Source: Geomesophilobacter sediminis
GTDB lineage: Bacteria > Desulfobacterota > Desulfuromonadia > Geobacterales > Geobacteraceae
Length of the DNA: 64,000 nucleotides
NCBI RefSeq assembly: GCF_016458275.1
Contig: NZ_JAEMHM010000002.1
Span: 328,603 to 392,602 of the forward strand
Direction: 5' to 3'
Shown here: piece by piece, positions 26,070 to 35,652 of the stretch
Position numbering within the stretch: position 1 is the stretch's first letter
Layout: every line of letters starts with the position of its first letter
The notes under the pieces: model-generated
Told to the model about the DNA's origin: nothing
The model's database searches: none
What the model saw: the letters and a program-made list of their open reading frames with translations, nothing else
Position numbers and translations under genes: made by a program

Positions 26070-27251
26070 TCATCCCTGATTCAGTATTTTCAGCGCCGAC
26101 ATCACCAGGAAGAGGATCCCGTCTTCCAGGGCCGAGTCATTGAAGTTGAACCGGTTGCTGTGCAACTGGCTGCATCCCTCTCCCATGCCGAGGAAGAACA
26201 TCGCTCCCGGACAGCGGTCCGTGTAGTAAGAGAAATCCTCGGCTCCCATCGACGGCTGGGGCAGATCCAGCCAACGCTCCTTCCCAAGGTGCGTCTCCAC
26301 CACCTCACGGCAGGCAGCTACCACCGCGACATTGTTGATCGTCGGCAAGTAGGGTCGGTCATAATCCAACTGGTATGACGCCCCCGCCGCCTCGCATTGA
26401 AACTTCACCGTCTCTTCGAAAAGCTCCGGCAGTTTAGCTCCGGTTTCCCTGGTCAGATAGCGCACCGATCCCTGGAGCAGAACTTCCTCCGGGATGACGT
26501 TGGCGTTCGAGCCCCCCTCGATGGCGCAGACCGTGATGACGACCGGCTCCAGCGCCCCGATCCGCCGGGAAGGCAGCTCGTACAGACTTGAGATCACCTT
26601 CGTTGCAGTCAGGATCGGGTCGACGGCGCATTCGGGTCGGGACCCGTGTCCGCCTTTGCCGCGGATGGAAATGGTGAAGATATCCGCCGCGGCCATCATG
26701 GTACCGGTGCGGGAACTGATGGTACCGAGGGGGTATCCCGGCCAGGCATGCAGTGCCAGGACCGCGTCCGGCTTGGGAGTGTCGAGCGCGCCGGCGGCAA
26801 CGAGATCTTTTCCCGCCGCGACGTTCTCCTCGCCGGGCTGAAAGACGCAGCGCACCGACCCCGGCAGCTGCTCATTCAGTGCCGCCAGGACCAGCGTAGC
26901 GCCGATCAGCATTGCCGTGTGACCATCGTGGCCGCAGGCATGCATGATGCCGTCCGCAACCGACTGGTAGGGGAGGTCGGTCATCTCCTTGATCGGAAGC
27001 GCGTCGATGTCGGCGCGCAGGGTGACGTTGCGGTCCGTTCCGTTGCCCCGGATCATGGCGACGACGTCCGTCTCCAGAAACGGCGGCAGGAGGTCGATAC
27101 CGGGTGCCGTCAGTTGTTCCCGGATGAACCGCGACGTGGCGTACTCCTGGAGCGCCAGCTCGGGATGGGTGTGCAGATGCTGGCGCATCGACGCCACCGC
27201 CGGCAAGATCCTCTGGATTTCTTTCTTGATCGCCTGAACGCTCAATTTCAT
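26070..27251 (-). CDS. M20 family amidohydrolase/carboxypeptidase
   Basis: This 393-residue zinc or manganese hydrolase is related to IAA-amino-acid and N-acyl-amino-acid amidohydrolases. It shows MRQHLHTHPELALQE near the N-terminus, ADIDALPI, HACGHDGHTAMLIG with metal ligands, FQPGEENVAAGK, and a lid-domain stretch GKGGHGSRPE. The C-terminal MGAEDFSYY carries another ligand region. Probably cytoplasmic, as there is no signal peptide. A weak AAGGAAT precedes the ATG. A small GCCTGGGCAGGC hairpin lies upstream. It faces away from the metal-resistance locus and has no obvious operon partner. Confidence 0.88.
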   Translation of the reverse strand: MKLSVQAIKKEIQRILPAVASMRQHLHTHPELALQEYATSRFIREQLTAPGIDLLPPFLETDVVAMIRGNGTDRNVTLRADIDALPIKEMTDLPYQSVADGIMHACGHDGHTAMLIGATLVLAALNEQLPGSVRCVFQPGEENVAAGKDLVAAGALDTPKPDAVLALHAWPGYPLGTISSRTGTMMAAADIFTISIRGKGGHGSRPECAVDPILTATKVISSLYELPSRRIGALEPVVITVCAIEGGSNANVIPEEVLLQGSVRYLTRETGAKLPELFEETVKFQCEAAGASYQLDYDRPYLPTINNVAVVAACREVVETHLGKERWLDLPQPSMGAEDFSYYTDRCPGAMFFLGMGEGCSQLHSNRFNFNDSALEDGILFLVMSALKILNQG

Positions 27252-27661
27252 CGGATTATTCCTTATTCGCCTGCCCAGGCGGTTTTTTCCCTTCAGCCAG
27301 AGTCAGTTACCAATACTATAAAGAGGATTCGGAGTAAACCGTCAATGAGAGAATCCGCTCCTGGTTAAGGATCTTTGCTGAGCTGGAGCTTGGAAAGGAA
27401 TCCCGTTCCCAACGGTGGACCTTGAAAGCGAGGATAAAGAAATGGTGGATTGGTCGGGGAAGTGCATTCGCGGTATCGCTTGATGGCGAGGGCATTCCGG
27501 ATGGCGCACTTCGTGTGGGGACGCCGTTTTCCCGGCTCCTTCTCTGTGTCTGCTTCATGTTGTTACGCCATTTAGCGGCTGATCCAAAATTAGAACTCTT
27601 GACATATTTCTTTTTTCTGTCATTTTGCGGCTGAAATTTCCCCTTTTCTGTCGAGAACGTC

Positions 27662-28036
27662 ATGCGCCGCTTGCTCAATTCTTACCTGTCAATGCTATTG
27701 GTCGTACTGGTCATGCTATCGGTGAGCGGGCTGTTCCGGAGTGCGTGCGCCTTTGACCTGTGCGGCGACAGCACGGCAAAGCCTTCTTTCTCGGTGGAAT
27801 CCTCCCGTCACATCGACCAGAAACACTGTCCTTCCTGCCCCACCCATCATGGCGACCCATCGGAAGGTGACGACTGTAGTTGTCACTGTGACTGCCCCTG
27901 CAATGCTCCCCTCATTACCGTAGCCGTTGTCATCTCGTGTCAGCAGCCGGTAAGCGAACTCTCTGTTTTCGAACCATTCCAAGCCATCCCTGAAGTCTAT
28001 CTCCCCACTGCAGTACCACCTCACATTCTCGCCTAA
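27662..28036 (+). CDS. small exported Cys/His-rich protein, probable metal-binding
   Basis: This 124-residue protein has a signal peptide ending near SACA-FD. A dense cluster follows: CPSCPTHHG, then DCSCHCDCPCNAP, with eight or more cysteines and several histidines in about 30 residues. The C-terminal part is hydrophobic and proline-rich. It lies upstream of the TolC-adaptor-RND metal pump genes on the same strand, which suggests a periplasmic metal chaperone or sensor; this is inference. A TTGACA box lies about 60 bases before the ATG. The gap before it (27252-27661) holds no convincing gene. Confidence 0.6.
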   Translation: MRRLLNSYLSMLLVVLVMLSVSGLFRSACAFDLCGDSTAKPSFSVESSRHIDQKHCPSCPTHHGDPSEGDDCSCHCDCPCNAPLITVAVVISCQQPVSELSVFEPFQAIPEVYLPTAVPPHILA

Positions 28037-28189
28037 ACAGTTCCTCTCTCAAAATTCGATCAAATACACATTGCCTTGCCGGGAGTAGTGCGTCCTGAGG
28101 AAGCCATGCGCACTCCTGCGGCTGCTGCTTCGCTCTTCGCTGAAGGTGCGACATAGCTGCTGGACGACCATTTTTACGGTGGAAGGGGG

Positions 28190-28263
28190 ATTCCTCGCGC
28201 GATCAACCGCAACGGTGATTACCGCCTTCGGCGGATCGCGCCTGGAAAGGCGCTCCCACAGGG
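28190..28263. repeat. REP-like palindrome
   Basis: GCGCGATCAACC is followed by a spacer with CCGCCTTCGGCGG and then ATCGCGCCTGGAAAGGCG and CTCCCACAGGG. The right arm is intact and the left arm is degraded. Confidence 0.7.
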
Positions 28264-28340
28264 TAAGGGGCAGCTTGCTACAGGGTAAGGATCTGCCCTG
28301 CTACAGGGTAAGGAGCTGCATTCCGCAGGGTAAGGAGCTG
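28259..28340 (+). repeat. short tandem repeats, 22-23 bp period
   Basis: CAGGGTAAGG recurs at 28259, 28281, 28304 and 28326, usually followed by RDCTGC. It grows directly out of the end of the REP element. Confidence 0.75.
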
Positions 28341-28374
28341 CATTTCTTATTCAAAGAGAGCCGATCGCGACAAG

Positions 28375-28450
28375 AATGTCGCACCTACCCGCTGTGGCAA
28401 CTGCGTCATTGAAATGTCGCACCAACCCGCTGTGGCAACTGCGTTATTGA
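28375..28450 (+). repeat. two 38-bp direct repeats
   Basis: AATGTCGCACC, ACCCGCTGTGGCAACTGCG and TTGA recur after exactly 38 bases with three mismatches, just before the efflux operon start. Confidence 0.7.
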
Positions 28451-28498
28451 TTGAGCGGACTCAATGATCCGCTGGTTTCATCACATTGGAGGTTTGTC

Positions 28499-29806
28499 TT
28501 GTTTGAAAAAAACCACCTGGTCAGGAAGCTTCTCTGCTTCCTGTTGATCTGTTCTTTTGCCGGGGCGGGTACCGCTTTCGCGGAACCAAAAGTGTTCACC
28601 CTTTCCCAGGCGGAAGACTTTTCCCTGCGCAACAATCCCGAGTTGCTGGCCCTGCGCGCCGAGCAGGGGGTGCGCCAGGCCGCGGAAATCCGTGCCGGCC
28701 TCTATGCAAACCCGGTCCTCGAACTTGAGGGGACCACCGGGAAACTCACCGGGAGCAGCACCGAAAACGGCTTTTCCATCGGCATTTCCCAACAGATCCC
28801 GCTTTTCGGGAAGCGGGAAAAAAGGGTCGCGGTCGCGGAAAAGGAACGGCAGGGCTTTGACCAGCAGCTCCGCAATGCAGAGCGGGTCCTGGTCGCACAG
28901 GTCCGTGAGGCATTTTACGGTCTGCTCCTGGCCCAGACCACGGTCGCCGTTGCGGAACAAAACCTCGCCCTGAGCAATCGCCTGCTCGAAGTCGCCCGGC
29001 AGCGTTTCGCCGAGGGGGACATCCCGGAACTGGAGGTGAACCTTGCCCGGGTCGAGGTCGCCCGCAGCGAGGAACGGAAAAGTCGTGCCGAGCGGGAAGT
29101 CGATCCGGCACGCCAGCGCCTCCTCGCTCTTTTGGGACTTCCTGCGGCCGAGCCGGTCGGTTTTTCCGGTTCGCTTACCTATGCCGGGGCGTGGCAGGAC
29201 CTGGCTGCCCTGAAGCGTCAGGCGCTCGCCAGACGGACCGATCTCAAAGCCCTGTCGCTGGAAACGGCCAAGGGGGATGCCGAGGTAACCCTGGCCGAGG
29301 CGGAACGTTATCCCGACTTGACGCTGGGAATCAGCTACCAGCGGGAGAACACCGGATTCGAGATCGGCGGAGCCCAGGGGATGAACCGGGACAACCTCAT
29401 TTCGCTGAAGCTTTCCGTTCCCCTCCCCATTTTCGACAATAACCGGGCCGGCATCATGGAAGCGCGGGCCCGCCGGTCGGCTGCGGAGAGCCGGTATCGC
29501 TCCGGACGGCAAACCGTGGAACGCGACGTCGAGGTGGCGTTTTCCGCGCTCCGGTCGGCGGAGCGTTCGGTCAGTTTGAACCGCGAGGTAGTCCTGCCGC
29601 AACTGGAAGAGAATCTCAAGCTCACCGAGGAGGCCTACCGCCTGGGCGAGGTGGGAATCCTTTCGGTGTTGGAGGAACAGCGGAAGTTTTACGAGGTAAC
29701 CCAGGGATATCTCGCGGCGCAGCACGAACTGCAGACCGCGGTGGTCCGTCTGGAAAGTGCGGTCGGTGGGACGGTCTCTTCGGAGTCTCAAGGAGGAATC
29801 AAGTGA
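28499..29806 (+). CDS. TolC-family outer membrane efflux protein (CzcC/CusC-like)
   Basis: This protein of about 435 residues has a signal peptide (LLCFLLICSFAGAGTAFA) and two long helical halves, beginning EDFSLRNNPELLALRAE and, in the second half, GISYQRENTGFEIG. This is the usual TolC duplication with coiled-coil heptads. It should form the outer membrane channel for the adaptor and RND pump encoded next. The best start is a TTG six bases after GGAGG; an upstream TTG at 28451 lacks a ribosome site. The last codons overlap the adaptor start (GTGA), so the genes are translationally coupled. Confidence 0.85.
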   Translation: MFEKNHLVRKLLCFLLICSFAGAGTAFAEPKVFTLSQAEDFSLRNNPELLALRAEQGVRQAAEIRAGLYANPVLELEGTTGKLTGSSTENGFSIGISQQIPLFGKREKRVAVAEKERQGFDQQLRNAERVLVAQVREAFYGLLLAQTTVAVAEQNLALSNRLLEVARQRFAEGDIPELEVNLARVEVARSEERKSRAEREVDPARQRLLALLGLPAAEPVGFSGSLTYAGAWQDLAALKRQALARRTDLKALSLETAKGDAEVTLAEAERYPDLTLGISYQRENTGFEIGGAQGMNRDNLISLKLSVPLPIFDNNRAGIMEARARRSAAESRYRSGRQTVERDVEVAFSALRSAERSVSLNREVVLPQLEENLKLTEEAYRLGEVGILSVLEEQRKFYEVTQGYLAAQHELQTAVVRLESAVGGTVSSESQGGIK

Positions 29807-31020
29807 TAAGGAAAAGTGTGGTTTGCGGCGGAGTCGCCGTTTTGGCCCTGGTCGGGGCCTTTGGTTACCGGTTCACCCACCTGCCCGGCAAGGGGGAAGC
29901 CCGTGCCGAGCGGACCGAGGAGCCCGGGAAGAAGGAGCCCAAGGCCGATGGTGCCGGCGCCCGTGAGGTGGTCAAAACGGTCCGGATGGAGGCCGAGGTC
30001 CAGAAAAAGGCGGGCGTGGTGGTGGCCCGCGCGGTTCGGAACGAAATGGCCGGCACCTTAACCGCAACCGGCAAGATCGCCCCTGATGGCGAACGGTTGA
30101 CCCACGTGGCGCCGCCCCTTTCCGGCAGGATCGTCTGGGCCGGGGTGGGGCAGGGACAAACGGTTGGGAAGGGGACGGTGCTTGCCCGGCTGGAGAGTGT
30201 GGAGGTGGCGGAGTCGATGAACCGCTACCGCCAGTCCAGGGCAAAGCTTGCCCTGGCGGAGAAGAACCTGGAGCGGGTCAAGGCCCTGGTGGAGAAAAAG
30301 ATCGCCGCGCGCAAGGAGATCTTCCAGGTGGAAAACGAATGCCGCAGCGCCAGCGCCGAGGTTGCCGGCGACGAGCAGCGGCTCCTGCTGTATGGGGTAG
30401 GCAGACACGATCTCGCTGCCCCACCGGAGAAAAAGATCCTGCTTCCGGTCCGGACTCTTTTGGGCGGCGTAGTGACCGAAAAGCATGCCACCGTGGGGGA
30501 GCTTGCCGACCCGTCCAAAAGCCTTTTCACCGTGGCCGATCTCGGCACCGTCTGGGTGCTCGTGGATATCAACGAGAAGGACCTGGCACGCGTGAAGCAA
30601 GGACAAAGCGCCGTGGTGCGGGTGGGGGCTTATCCGGACCGGAAGTTCCGCGGGCGGATCACCCAACTCGCCGACCTGGTCGACGAGGCGACCCGGACCG
30701 TGAAGGCGCGGGTGGAGGTGCCCAATCCGGGGCGCAAGCTCAAGCCGGAGATGTTTGCGACGGTGGAGCTCGCTCTCCCTGCGGCCGGACCGCCGGTCCT
30801 GGCGGTTCCGGAGGAGGCGCTGGTCGAGTTGGAAGGGAAGAAGGTCCTCTTCGTCAGCAGGGACGGCACCGATTTCCTGCCGCGGCCGGTCATGACCGGT
30901 GCCGTTTCCGGCGGGTACGTCGAGATCACCGCCGGTCTGGCGGAAGGGGAACTGTATGCCCAAAAAGGTGGCTTCGTCCTGAAGTCCGAGCTCAAAAAGG
31001 GCGAGCTGGGGGAGGAATAG
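29803..31020 (+). CDS. RND efflux periplasmic adaptor (CzcB/CusB-like)
   Basis: This 405-residue membrane fusion protein has an N-terminal hydrophobic anchor (SVVCGGVAVLALVGAFGY). A charged linker, lipoyl-like halves (GTLTATGKIAPDGE and LARLESVEVAE), a helical hairpin and a beta-barrel (LFTVADLGTVWVLVDINEKDLA) follow. It links the inner-membrane pump to the outer-membrane channel. The GTG start follows AAGGAGGAATCAA and overlaps the stop of the TolC gene by four bases. The pump gene begins one base after its stop. No Met-rich copper motif is seen at the N-terminus, which favours a Czc-like over a Cus-like role. Confidence 0.88.
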   Translation: MIRKSVVCGGVAVLALVGAFGYRFTHLPGKGEARAERTEEPGKKEPKADGAGAREVVKTVRMEAEVQKKAGVVVARAVRNEMAGTLTATGKIAPDGERLTHVAPPLSGRIVWAGVGQGQTVGKGTVLARLESVEVAESMNRYRQSRAKLALAEKNLERVKALVEKKIAARKEIFQVENECRSASAEVAGDEQRLLLYGVGRHDLAAPPEKKILLPVRTLLGGVVTEKHATVGELADPSKSLFTVADLGTVWVLVDINEKDLARVKQGQSAVVRVGAYPDRKFRGRITQLADLVDEATRTVKARVEVPNPGRKLKPEMFATVELALPAAGPPVLAVPEEALVELEGKKVLFVSRDGTDFLPRPVMTGAVSGGYVEITAGLAEGELYAQKGGFVLKSELKKGELGEE

Positions 31021-31021
31021 C

Positions 31022-34000
31022 ATGATCGACCGCATCCTCCGCTTTGCATTGGAACAGCGCCTCCTGGTCCTGATGGCGACCGCGCTGCTCATCGGCACCG
31101 GCATCTGGGCGATGAAAAAGCTCCCGGTGGACGCCTTTCCCGACGTCACCAACGTGCAGGTGCAGATCCTCACCCAGGCCGGGGGGATGGCGCCGACCGA
31201 GGTGGAGCAGTTGGTGACCTTCCCGCTGGAGACCACTTTGGGGGGACTTCCCCGGCTGCATGAGGTCCGCTCCGTTTCCAAGATCGGCTTATCCGTTATC
31301 ACCGTCGTCTTCGAGGACGGCGCCGACATCTACTTTGCCCGGCAGCAAGTCTTCGAACGCCTCCAGCAGGCGCGGGACCGTCTCCCCAAGGGGCTGGAAC
31401 CACAGCTTGGCCCGGTGACCACCGGACTCGGCGAGATCTACCAGTACATCGTCCAGGGAAAGCTCGACGTGCGGGAGCTTCGGGCGATCCAGGACTGGGT
31501 GATCCGTCCCATGCTGCGCACCGTCCCCGGCGTCACCGACGTCAACTCCTTCGGCGGGGAGGTCAAGCAGTACCAGGTGCAGGTCGATCCGGGCAAGCTG
31601 AAGAGCCTGGGGCTTACCCTGCGCAACGTCTACGAGGCGGTCGAGCAGAACAACACCGCCACCGGCGCCGGCTATATCGAGCACCGCCAGGAGCAGTACA
31701 TGGTGCGTGGGGTGGGGCTTGCCAAGGGGGTCGAGGACCTGAAGCGGATCGTGGTGACCGCACGGGGGGGAACCCCGGTCCGCCTGGACGAGGTGGCCGA
31801 GCTCAGGATCGGCAGCGAGCCGCGCCAGGGGGCGACCACGACCGACGGCAACGGCGAGGCGGTCGCCGGCATCGTTTTGATGCTGAAAGGGGCGTCGAGC
31901 AAGGAAGTCGTCGCCGGGGTGAAGGAGAAGGTGCAGGTCATCCAAAAGGCGCTTCCTCCCGGGGTGAAGCTGGTGCCGTACTACGACCGGACCGAACTGG
32001 TTGAAAAGACCATCGCCACGGTCCGCACCAACCTGATCGAGGGGGGACTCCTGGTGGTCGCCGTCCTCTTCTATTTCCTGGGAAACCTGCGCGGCGCCGT
32101 CATCGTCGCCGTCACCATCCCGCTGTCCATGCTCTTCTCCTTCCTGGGGATGCAATGGCTCGGGCTGTCGGCAAACCTGATGACGCTCGGGGCGATCGAC
32201 TTCGGCATGATCGTCGACGGCAGCGTGGTGATGGTCGAGAACACGGTCCGGCACCTCTCCGAGCGCAAGGAGGGGGAGGGGACCCGCCATACCATATACA
32301 ACTCGGCCCGCGAGGTGGCGCGACCCATCCTGTTCGGGGTTCTGATCATCATCGTGGTCTACCTCCCCATCGTCACCTTGACCGACATGGAAGGGAAGAT
32401 GTTTTCCCCGATGGCGTTCACGGTCGGGTTTGCGCTCCTCGGATCGCTGCTCCTTACCATGACCCTGGTGCCGACCCTCTGCTCCTTTTTCCTGCGCGGC
32501 AAGGTCGAGGAAAAGGACCCGAAGCTGCTGCGCCTGGCGCGCGAAGCCTATCTCCCTTTTTTGGCGCGGACCCTGCCGCACCCCAAGCGCACCCTGGGCG
32601 TCACGGCGGTGCTGCTCGGCTTTTCGCTGCTGCTGGTTCCGCTCCTGGGAAAAGAGTTCCTCCCGGTCCTCGACGAAGGGGCGGTCGCCATCCAGTCCTT
32701 CCGGCTCCCGTCGGTTTCCCTAACCGACTCGGTCCGCAGCGGCGCCCTGGTGGAAAAGGCGCTCCTTTCCTTCCCCGAGGTCGAGAAGGTGGTGAGCCGG
32801 GCCGGGCGGGCGGAGATCGCCAACGACCCGATGGGGGTGGAGGTTTCCGACATCTTCGTGAGCCTCAAGCCGCGCGGTGACTGGAAGAGCGCTGGCGACA
32901 AGGAAGAACTCGTGGAAAAGATGCGGAAACGGCTGGAGAACGTCCCGGGGATGTCCTACTCCTTCAGCCAGCCGATCGCGATGCGGGTGGACGAGCTGGT
33001 ATCCGGGGTGAAATCCCAGGTGGCGGTGAAGCTCTTCGGCGAGGACATGGAGCTCCTCAAAACAAAAGGGGAGGAGATCTCCAAGGTGCTGGAAAAGCAG
33101 GCCGGGGCGGCGGACGTCATGACCGAGAAGGTGTCCGGTCTGGCCTACCTGCAGGTCGAGGTGGACCGGGAGGCGATCTCCCGCTACGGGATCAACGTCG
33201 CCGACGTGCGCGAGGTTCTGGAGATCGCGGTCGGCGGCAAGCAGGCCTCGGAGATGTTCGAGGGGCAGAAGCGCTTCGCGATTGCTTTGCGTTTTCCGGA
33301 GCAGATGGTGAACAGCCCGGACAAGATCGGGGAGATCCTGATCGCGGCACCGGGGGGGGCTCGGGTGCCCCTCAAGCAGCTGGCCCGGATCTATACCGAG
33401 GAGGGGCCAGCCCAGATCTCCCGCGAAAACGGTTCGCGGCGGATCGTCGTGGAGTGCAACGTGACCGGACGCGACTTGGGCGGGTTCGTCGCCGATGCGC
33501 AGCGGGCGATCGAGGCGAAGGTGAAGCTTCCTCCCGGCTACTACCTGGTCTGGGGGGGGCAGTTCGAGAACCAGCAGCGCGCCATGGCGCGGCTGGCGGT
33601 GATCCTCCCGATCTGCCTGTCGCTCATCTTTATCCTGCTCTTCTCGACCTTCGGGTCGGTGCGGCAGGCGGTGCTGATCATCCTGAACGTCCCCTTTGCC
33701 CTCATCGGCGGGATCATGGCGCTATTTCTTCGGGGGCTGCCGCTCTCGGTGTCGGGAGCGATCGGCTTCATCGCGCTCTTCGGGGTGGCCGTGTTGAACG
33801 GCATCGTCATGGTCGCCTGTTTCAACAAGCTCCGGCAGGAGGGGCGCTCGCTGGACGAGGCGATTCTCGCCGGCGCCGGCATCCGGCTGCGCCCGGTCCT
33901 GATGACCGCTTTGGTCGCGTCGCTGGGGTTCATTCCCATGGCGCTCTCGCACGGCACCGGCGCCGAGGTGCAGCGGCCGTTGGCCACCGTCGTCATCGGC

Positions 34001-34105
34001 GGCCTGGTTACCTCGACCCTGCTCACGTTGGTGGTGCTGCCTATTTTTTACCGCTGGTGGGAAACCAGATCGGAAATTGCCCGTACGGGAGATACCTTGC
34101 AATAG
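31022..34105 (+). CDS. heavy-metal RND pump (CzcA type, HME1 signature)
   Basis: This 1027-residue inner-membrane proton/metal antiporter has the expected twelve membrane segments and two large periplasmic loops. The transmembrane-4 signature is AIDFGMIVDGSVVMVEN, with Asp393, Asp399 and Glu406. The D-x5-D-x6-E pattern is that of HME1 pumps for Co, Zn and Cd. The start ATG follows GGAGGAATAG. With the channel and adaptor it forms a tripartite metal export system. A REP element follows the next gene, the lipoprotein. Metal specificity is inferred from the signature. Confidence 0.9.
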   Translation: MIDRILRFALEQRLLVLMATALLIGTGIWAMKKLPVDAFPDVTNVQVQILTQAGGMAPTEVEQLVTFPLETTLGGLPRLHEVRSVSKIGLSVITVVFEDGADIYFARQQVFERLQQARDRLPKGLEPQLGPVTTGLGEIYQYIVQGKLDVRELRAIQDWVIRPMLRTVPGVTDVNSFGGEVKQYQVQVDPGKLKSLGLTLRNVYEAVEQNNTATGAGYIEHRQEQYMVRGVGLAKGVEDLKRIVVTARGGTPVRLDEVAELRIGSEPRQGATTTDGNGEAVAGIVLMLKGASSKEVVAGVKEKVQVIQKALPPGVKLVPYYDRTELVEKTIATVRTNLIEGGLLVVAVLFYFLGNLRGAVIVAVTIPLSMLFSFLGMQWLGLSANLMTLGAIDFGMIVDGSVVMVENTVRHLSERKEGEGTRHTIYNSAREVARPILFGVLIIIVVYLPIVTLTDMEGKMFSPMAFTVGFALLGSLLLTMTLVPTLCSFFLRGKVEEKDPKLLRLAREAYLPFLARTLPHPKRTLGVTAVLLGFSLLLVPLLGKEFLPVLDEGAVAIQSFRLPSVSLTDSVRSGALVEKALLSFPEVEKVVSRAGRAEIANDPMGVEVSDIFVSLKPRGDWKSAGDKEELVEKMRKRLENVPGMSYSFSQPIAMRVDELVSGVKSQVAVKLFGEDMELLKTKGEEISKVLEKQAGAADVMTEKVSGLAYLQVEVDREAISRYGINVADVREVLEIAVGGKQASEMFEGQKRFAIALRFPEQMVNSPDKIGEILIAAPGGARVPLKQLARIYTEEGPAQISRENGSRRIVVECNVTGRDLGGFVADAQRAIEAKVKLPPGYYLVWGGQFENQQRAMARLAVILPICLSLIFILLFSTFGSVRQAVLIILNVPFALIGGIMALFLRGLPLSVSGAIGFIALFGVAVLNGIVMVACFNKLRQEGRSLDEAILAGAGIRLRPVLMTALVASLGFIPMALSHGTGAEVQRPLATVVIGGLVTSTLLTLVVLPIFYRWWETRSEIARTGDTLQ

Positions 34106-34121
34106 GTGAAAGGAGAATGTT

Positions 34122-34718
34122 ATGAAAAAGTCGATGGCACTGATGGTTATGGCGGCGGTTCTTGGTATGGGCGGGTGCACCGGCCCGGCTTCCCTCACCC
34201 ACTCCGCCAAGCTCTCCACGGTACCGGCCTGCTACCAGGACGAGACCGAGCAAAACGTCGCGATCCCGCAAGGGTACGCGGAGCTGCGGGTGGTTTCCTC
34301 GCTGAAAACCCACCTCCCCGGGGAATTCGGCCTGGACGACAACGGCCACGGGTTGCCGCACTATCAACTCGCGGTGAGCATCGGGGAGCAGACGACCTTG
34401 TTGCAGGGGGAACTGCTGCAGGAAAAAGGGAGCTACGGCTTTTTCCGCAATGCCGAGTCGGGCGAGGGGATGCGCTACCGCTTTGGAAAGCGGCTGCGGG
34501 TCAAGGCGGGAACCCACAAACTGGTGGTCGGGCTTCCCGGGGACGACATAAACATAGAAAAGGAGATTTCCCTGGCCGAGAAGAGCCGGAACACCCTGGT
34601 GCTCGAACCGGTTTACCGGCTCACCGCGCGGGCGCAGCGGATCGGGTTCTACGGCGAGAGTAGCTTTAATGAAGGTATCAAGGGCTTTAAACTTGTTTTA
34701 AATGGTGAGGCGTTATAA
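34122..34718 (+). CDS. lipoprotein of unknown function in the metal efflux operon
   Basis: This 198-residue protein has a lipoprotein signal (MVMAAVLGMGGC, lipobox LGMGGC at about residues 14-19). The mature part is predicted to be beta-rich, with AELRVVSSLKTHL and YRFGKRLRVKAGTHKLVVGLPGDD. I do not recognise a family. The ATG follows AAAGGAG and the gene begins 16 bases after the pump stop, so it is probably the last gene of the metal operon. A periplasmic accessory role is likely but not shown by any motif. Confidence 0.72.
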   Translation: MKKSMALMVMAAVLGMGGCTGPASLTHSAKLSTVPACYQDETEQNVAIPQGYAELRVVSSLKTHLPGEFGLDDNGHGLPHYQLAVSIGEQTTLLQGELLQEKGSYGFFRNAESGEGMRYRFGKRLRVKAGTHKLVVGLPGDDINIEKEISLAEKSRNTLVLEPVYRLTARAQRIGFYGESSFNEGIKGFKLVLNGEAL

Positions 34719-34830
34719 ACTCAGGGTCCCGGTTTGCCCCTGGGGGGGGAGACCCCGTGGGCGCCAGACCGTAGGATAAGGCCGCGTCGAAGCGGTGCCG
34801 CGCTTCAGCTGCGGATAGGATTCCAACTTC

Positions 34831-34893
34831 TGTGGGAGCGCCATTCCTGGCGCGAAATGGGACATTCGCGCCAGGAATGGCGCTCCCACAGGG
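34831..34893. repeat. REP-like inverted pair, very regular
   Basis: TGTGGGAGCGCCATTCCTGG and its reverse complement face each other across a short spacer, making a perfect hairpin of about 27 bp. This is the cleanest member of the repeat family. Confidence 0.85.
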
Positions 34894-34974
34894 TGTTTTG
34901 CCGGCAGCTGCCTCTGGGCTGACCTCACGGTCGAAACCGGAGGTCGCGCAGATCCGACCGGGAAAGGAGTGCTC

Positions 34975-35463
34975 ATGATTCGCGACGCCGTGCCCGAAGA
35001 TGCCGCGGCCATCTGCCGCATTTATAACCCTTACATCGAGCAGACGGTCATCACGTTTGAGACGGAGCCGCTCAGCGTGGAGAAGATGGCGGCCCGGATC
35101 GAGAGCTACCGCGCGCATTATCCCTGGCTGGTCGCCGAGGAAAATGGTGCGGTGGTCGGCTATGCCTACGCTGCCAAGTGGCGGGAGCGCCGCGCCTACC
35201 GCTTTGCGGTGGAGAGCAGCGTATATATTGACCAGTCGGCGCAGGGGCGCGGTCTTGGGGTGCTTCTCTACCAGGAACTGTTCGTCCGGCTGGCGGCGAT
35301 GAAGATCCACGCCGTCCTGGCTTGCATCTCACTCCCCAACCCGGCGAGCATTGCCCTGCACGAAAAGCTCGGCTTTGCCAAGGCGGCTCACTTCACCGAA
35401 GTCGGCTGGAAGTTCGACCGGTGGATCGACGTGGGGTATTGGCAGAAACTGCTGGGGCAATGA
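34975..35463 (+). CDS. GNAT family N-acetyltransferase (phosphinothricin acetyltransferase-like)
   Basis: This 162-residue protein has the GNAT fold: IRDAVPEDAAAICRIYN at the N-terminus, ESSVYIDQSAQGRGLGVLLY with the acetyl-CoA pyrophosphate loop QGRGLG, and the C-terminal NPASIALHEKLGF. The ending GWKFDRWIDVGYWQ is typical of the Pat/Bar group. It may acetylate a small amine such as an amino acid analogue; the substrate is unknown. The ATG at 34975 is preceded by AAAGGAG. A GTG six bases upstream would overlap the ribosome site. Confidence 0.85.
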   Translation: MIRDAVPEDAAAICRIYNPYIEQTVITFETEPLSVEKMAARIESYRAHYPWLVAEENGAVVGYAYAAKWRERRAYRFAVESSVYIDQSAQGRGLGVLLYQELFVRLAAMKIHAVLACISLPNPASIALHEKLGFAKAAHFTEVGWKFDRWIDVGYWQKLLGQ

Positions 35464-35652
35464 GCAGAGAGCAAGCTGTAGGGTCAATCTTCATATGATC
35501 GCCTCTGGTATCGGAAGAGGGTGCCCGAAAAAGGGGGGGAGATGCTTCGTGGCGCTTCCCCTCACCCCGACCCTTTCCCGGAGGGAGAGGAAGATAATTC
35601 ATCAGAAGTGCAGGCTTTACATACTAACGACCGCAGGAGGCTGGGAACTGAA

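Noticed and set aside
27422..27634. 70-codon frame starting with TTG
   Set aside because: No ribosome site, no family, and a hydrophobic end that overlaps the promoter of the Cys-rich protein.
35464..35652. T-box leader for trpS
   Set aside because: No AGGGTGGNACCGCG-like box and no specifier stem could be found.
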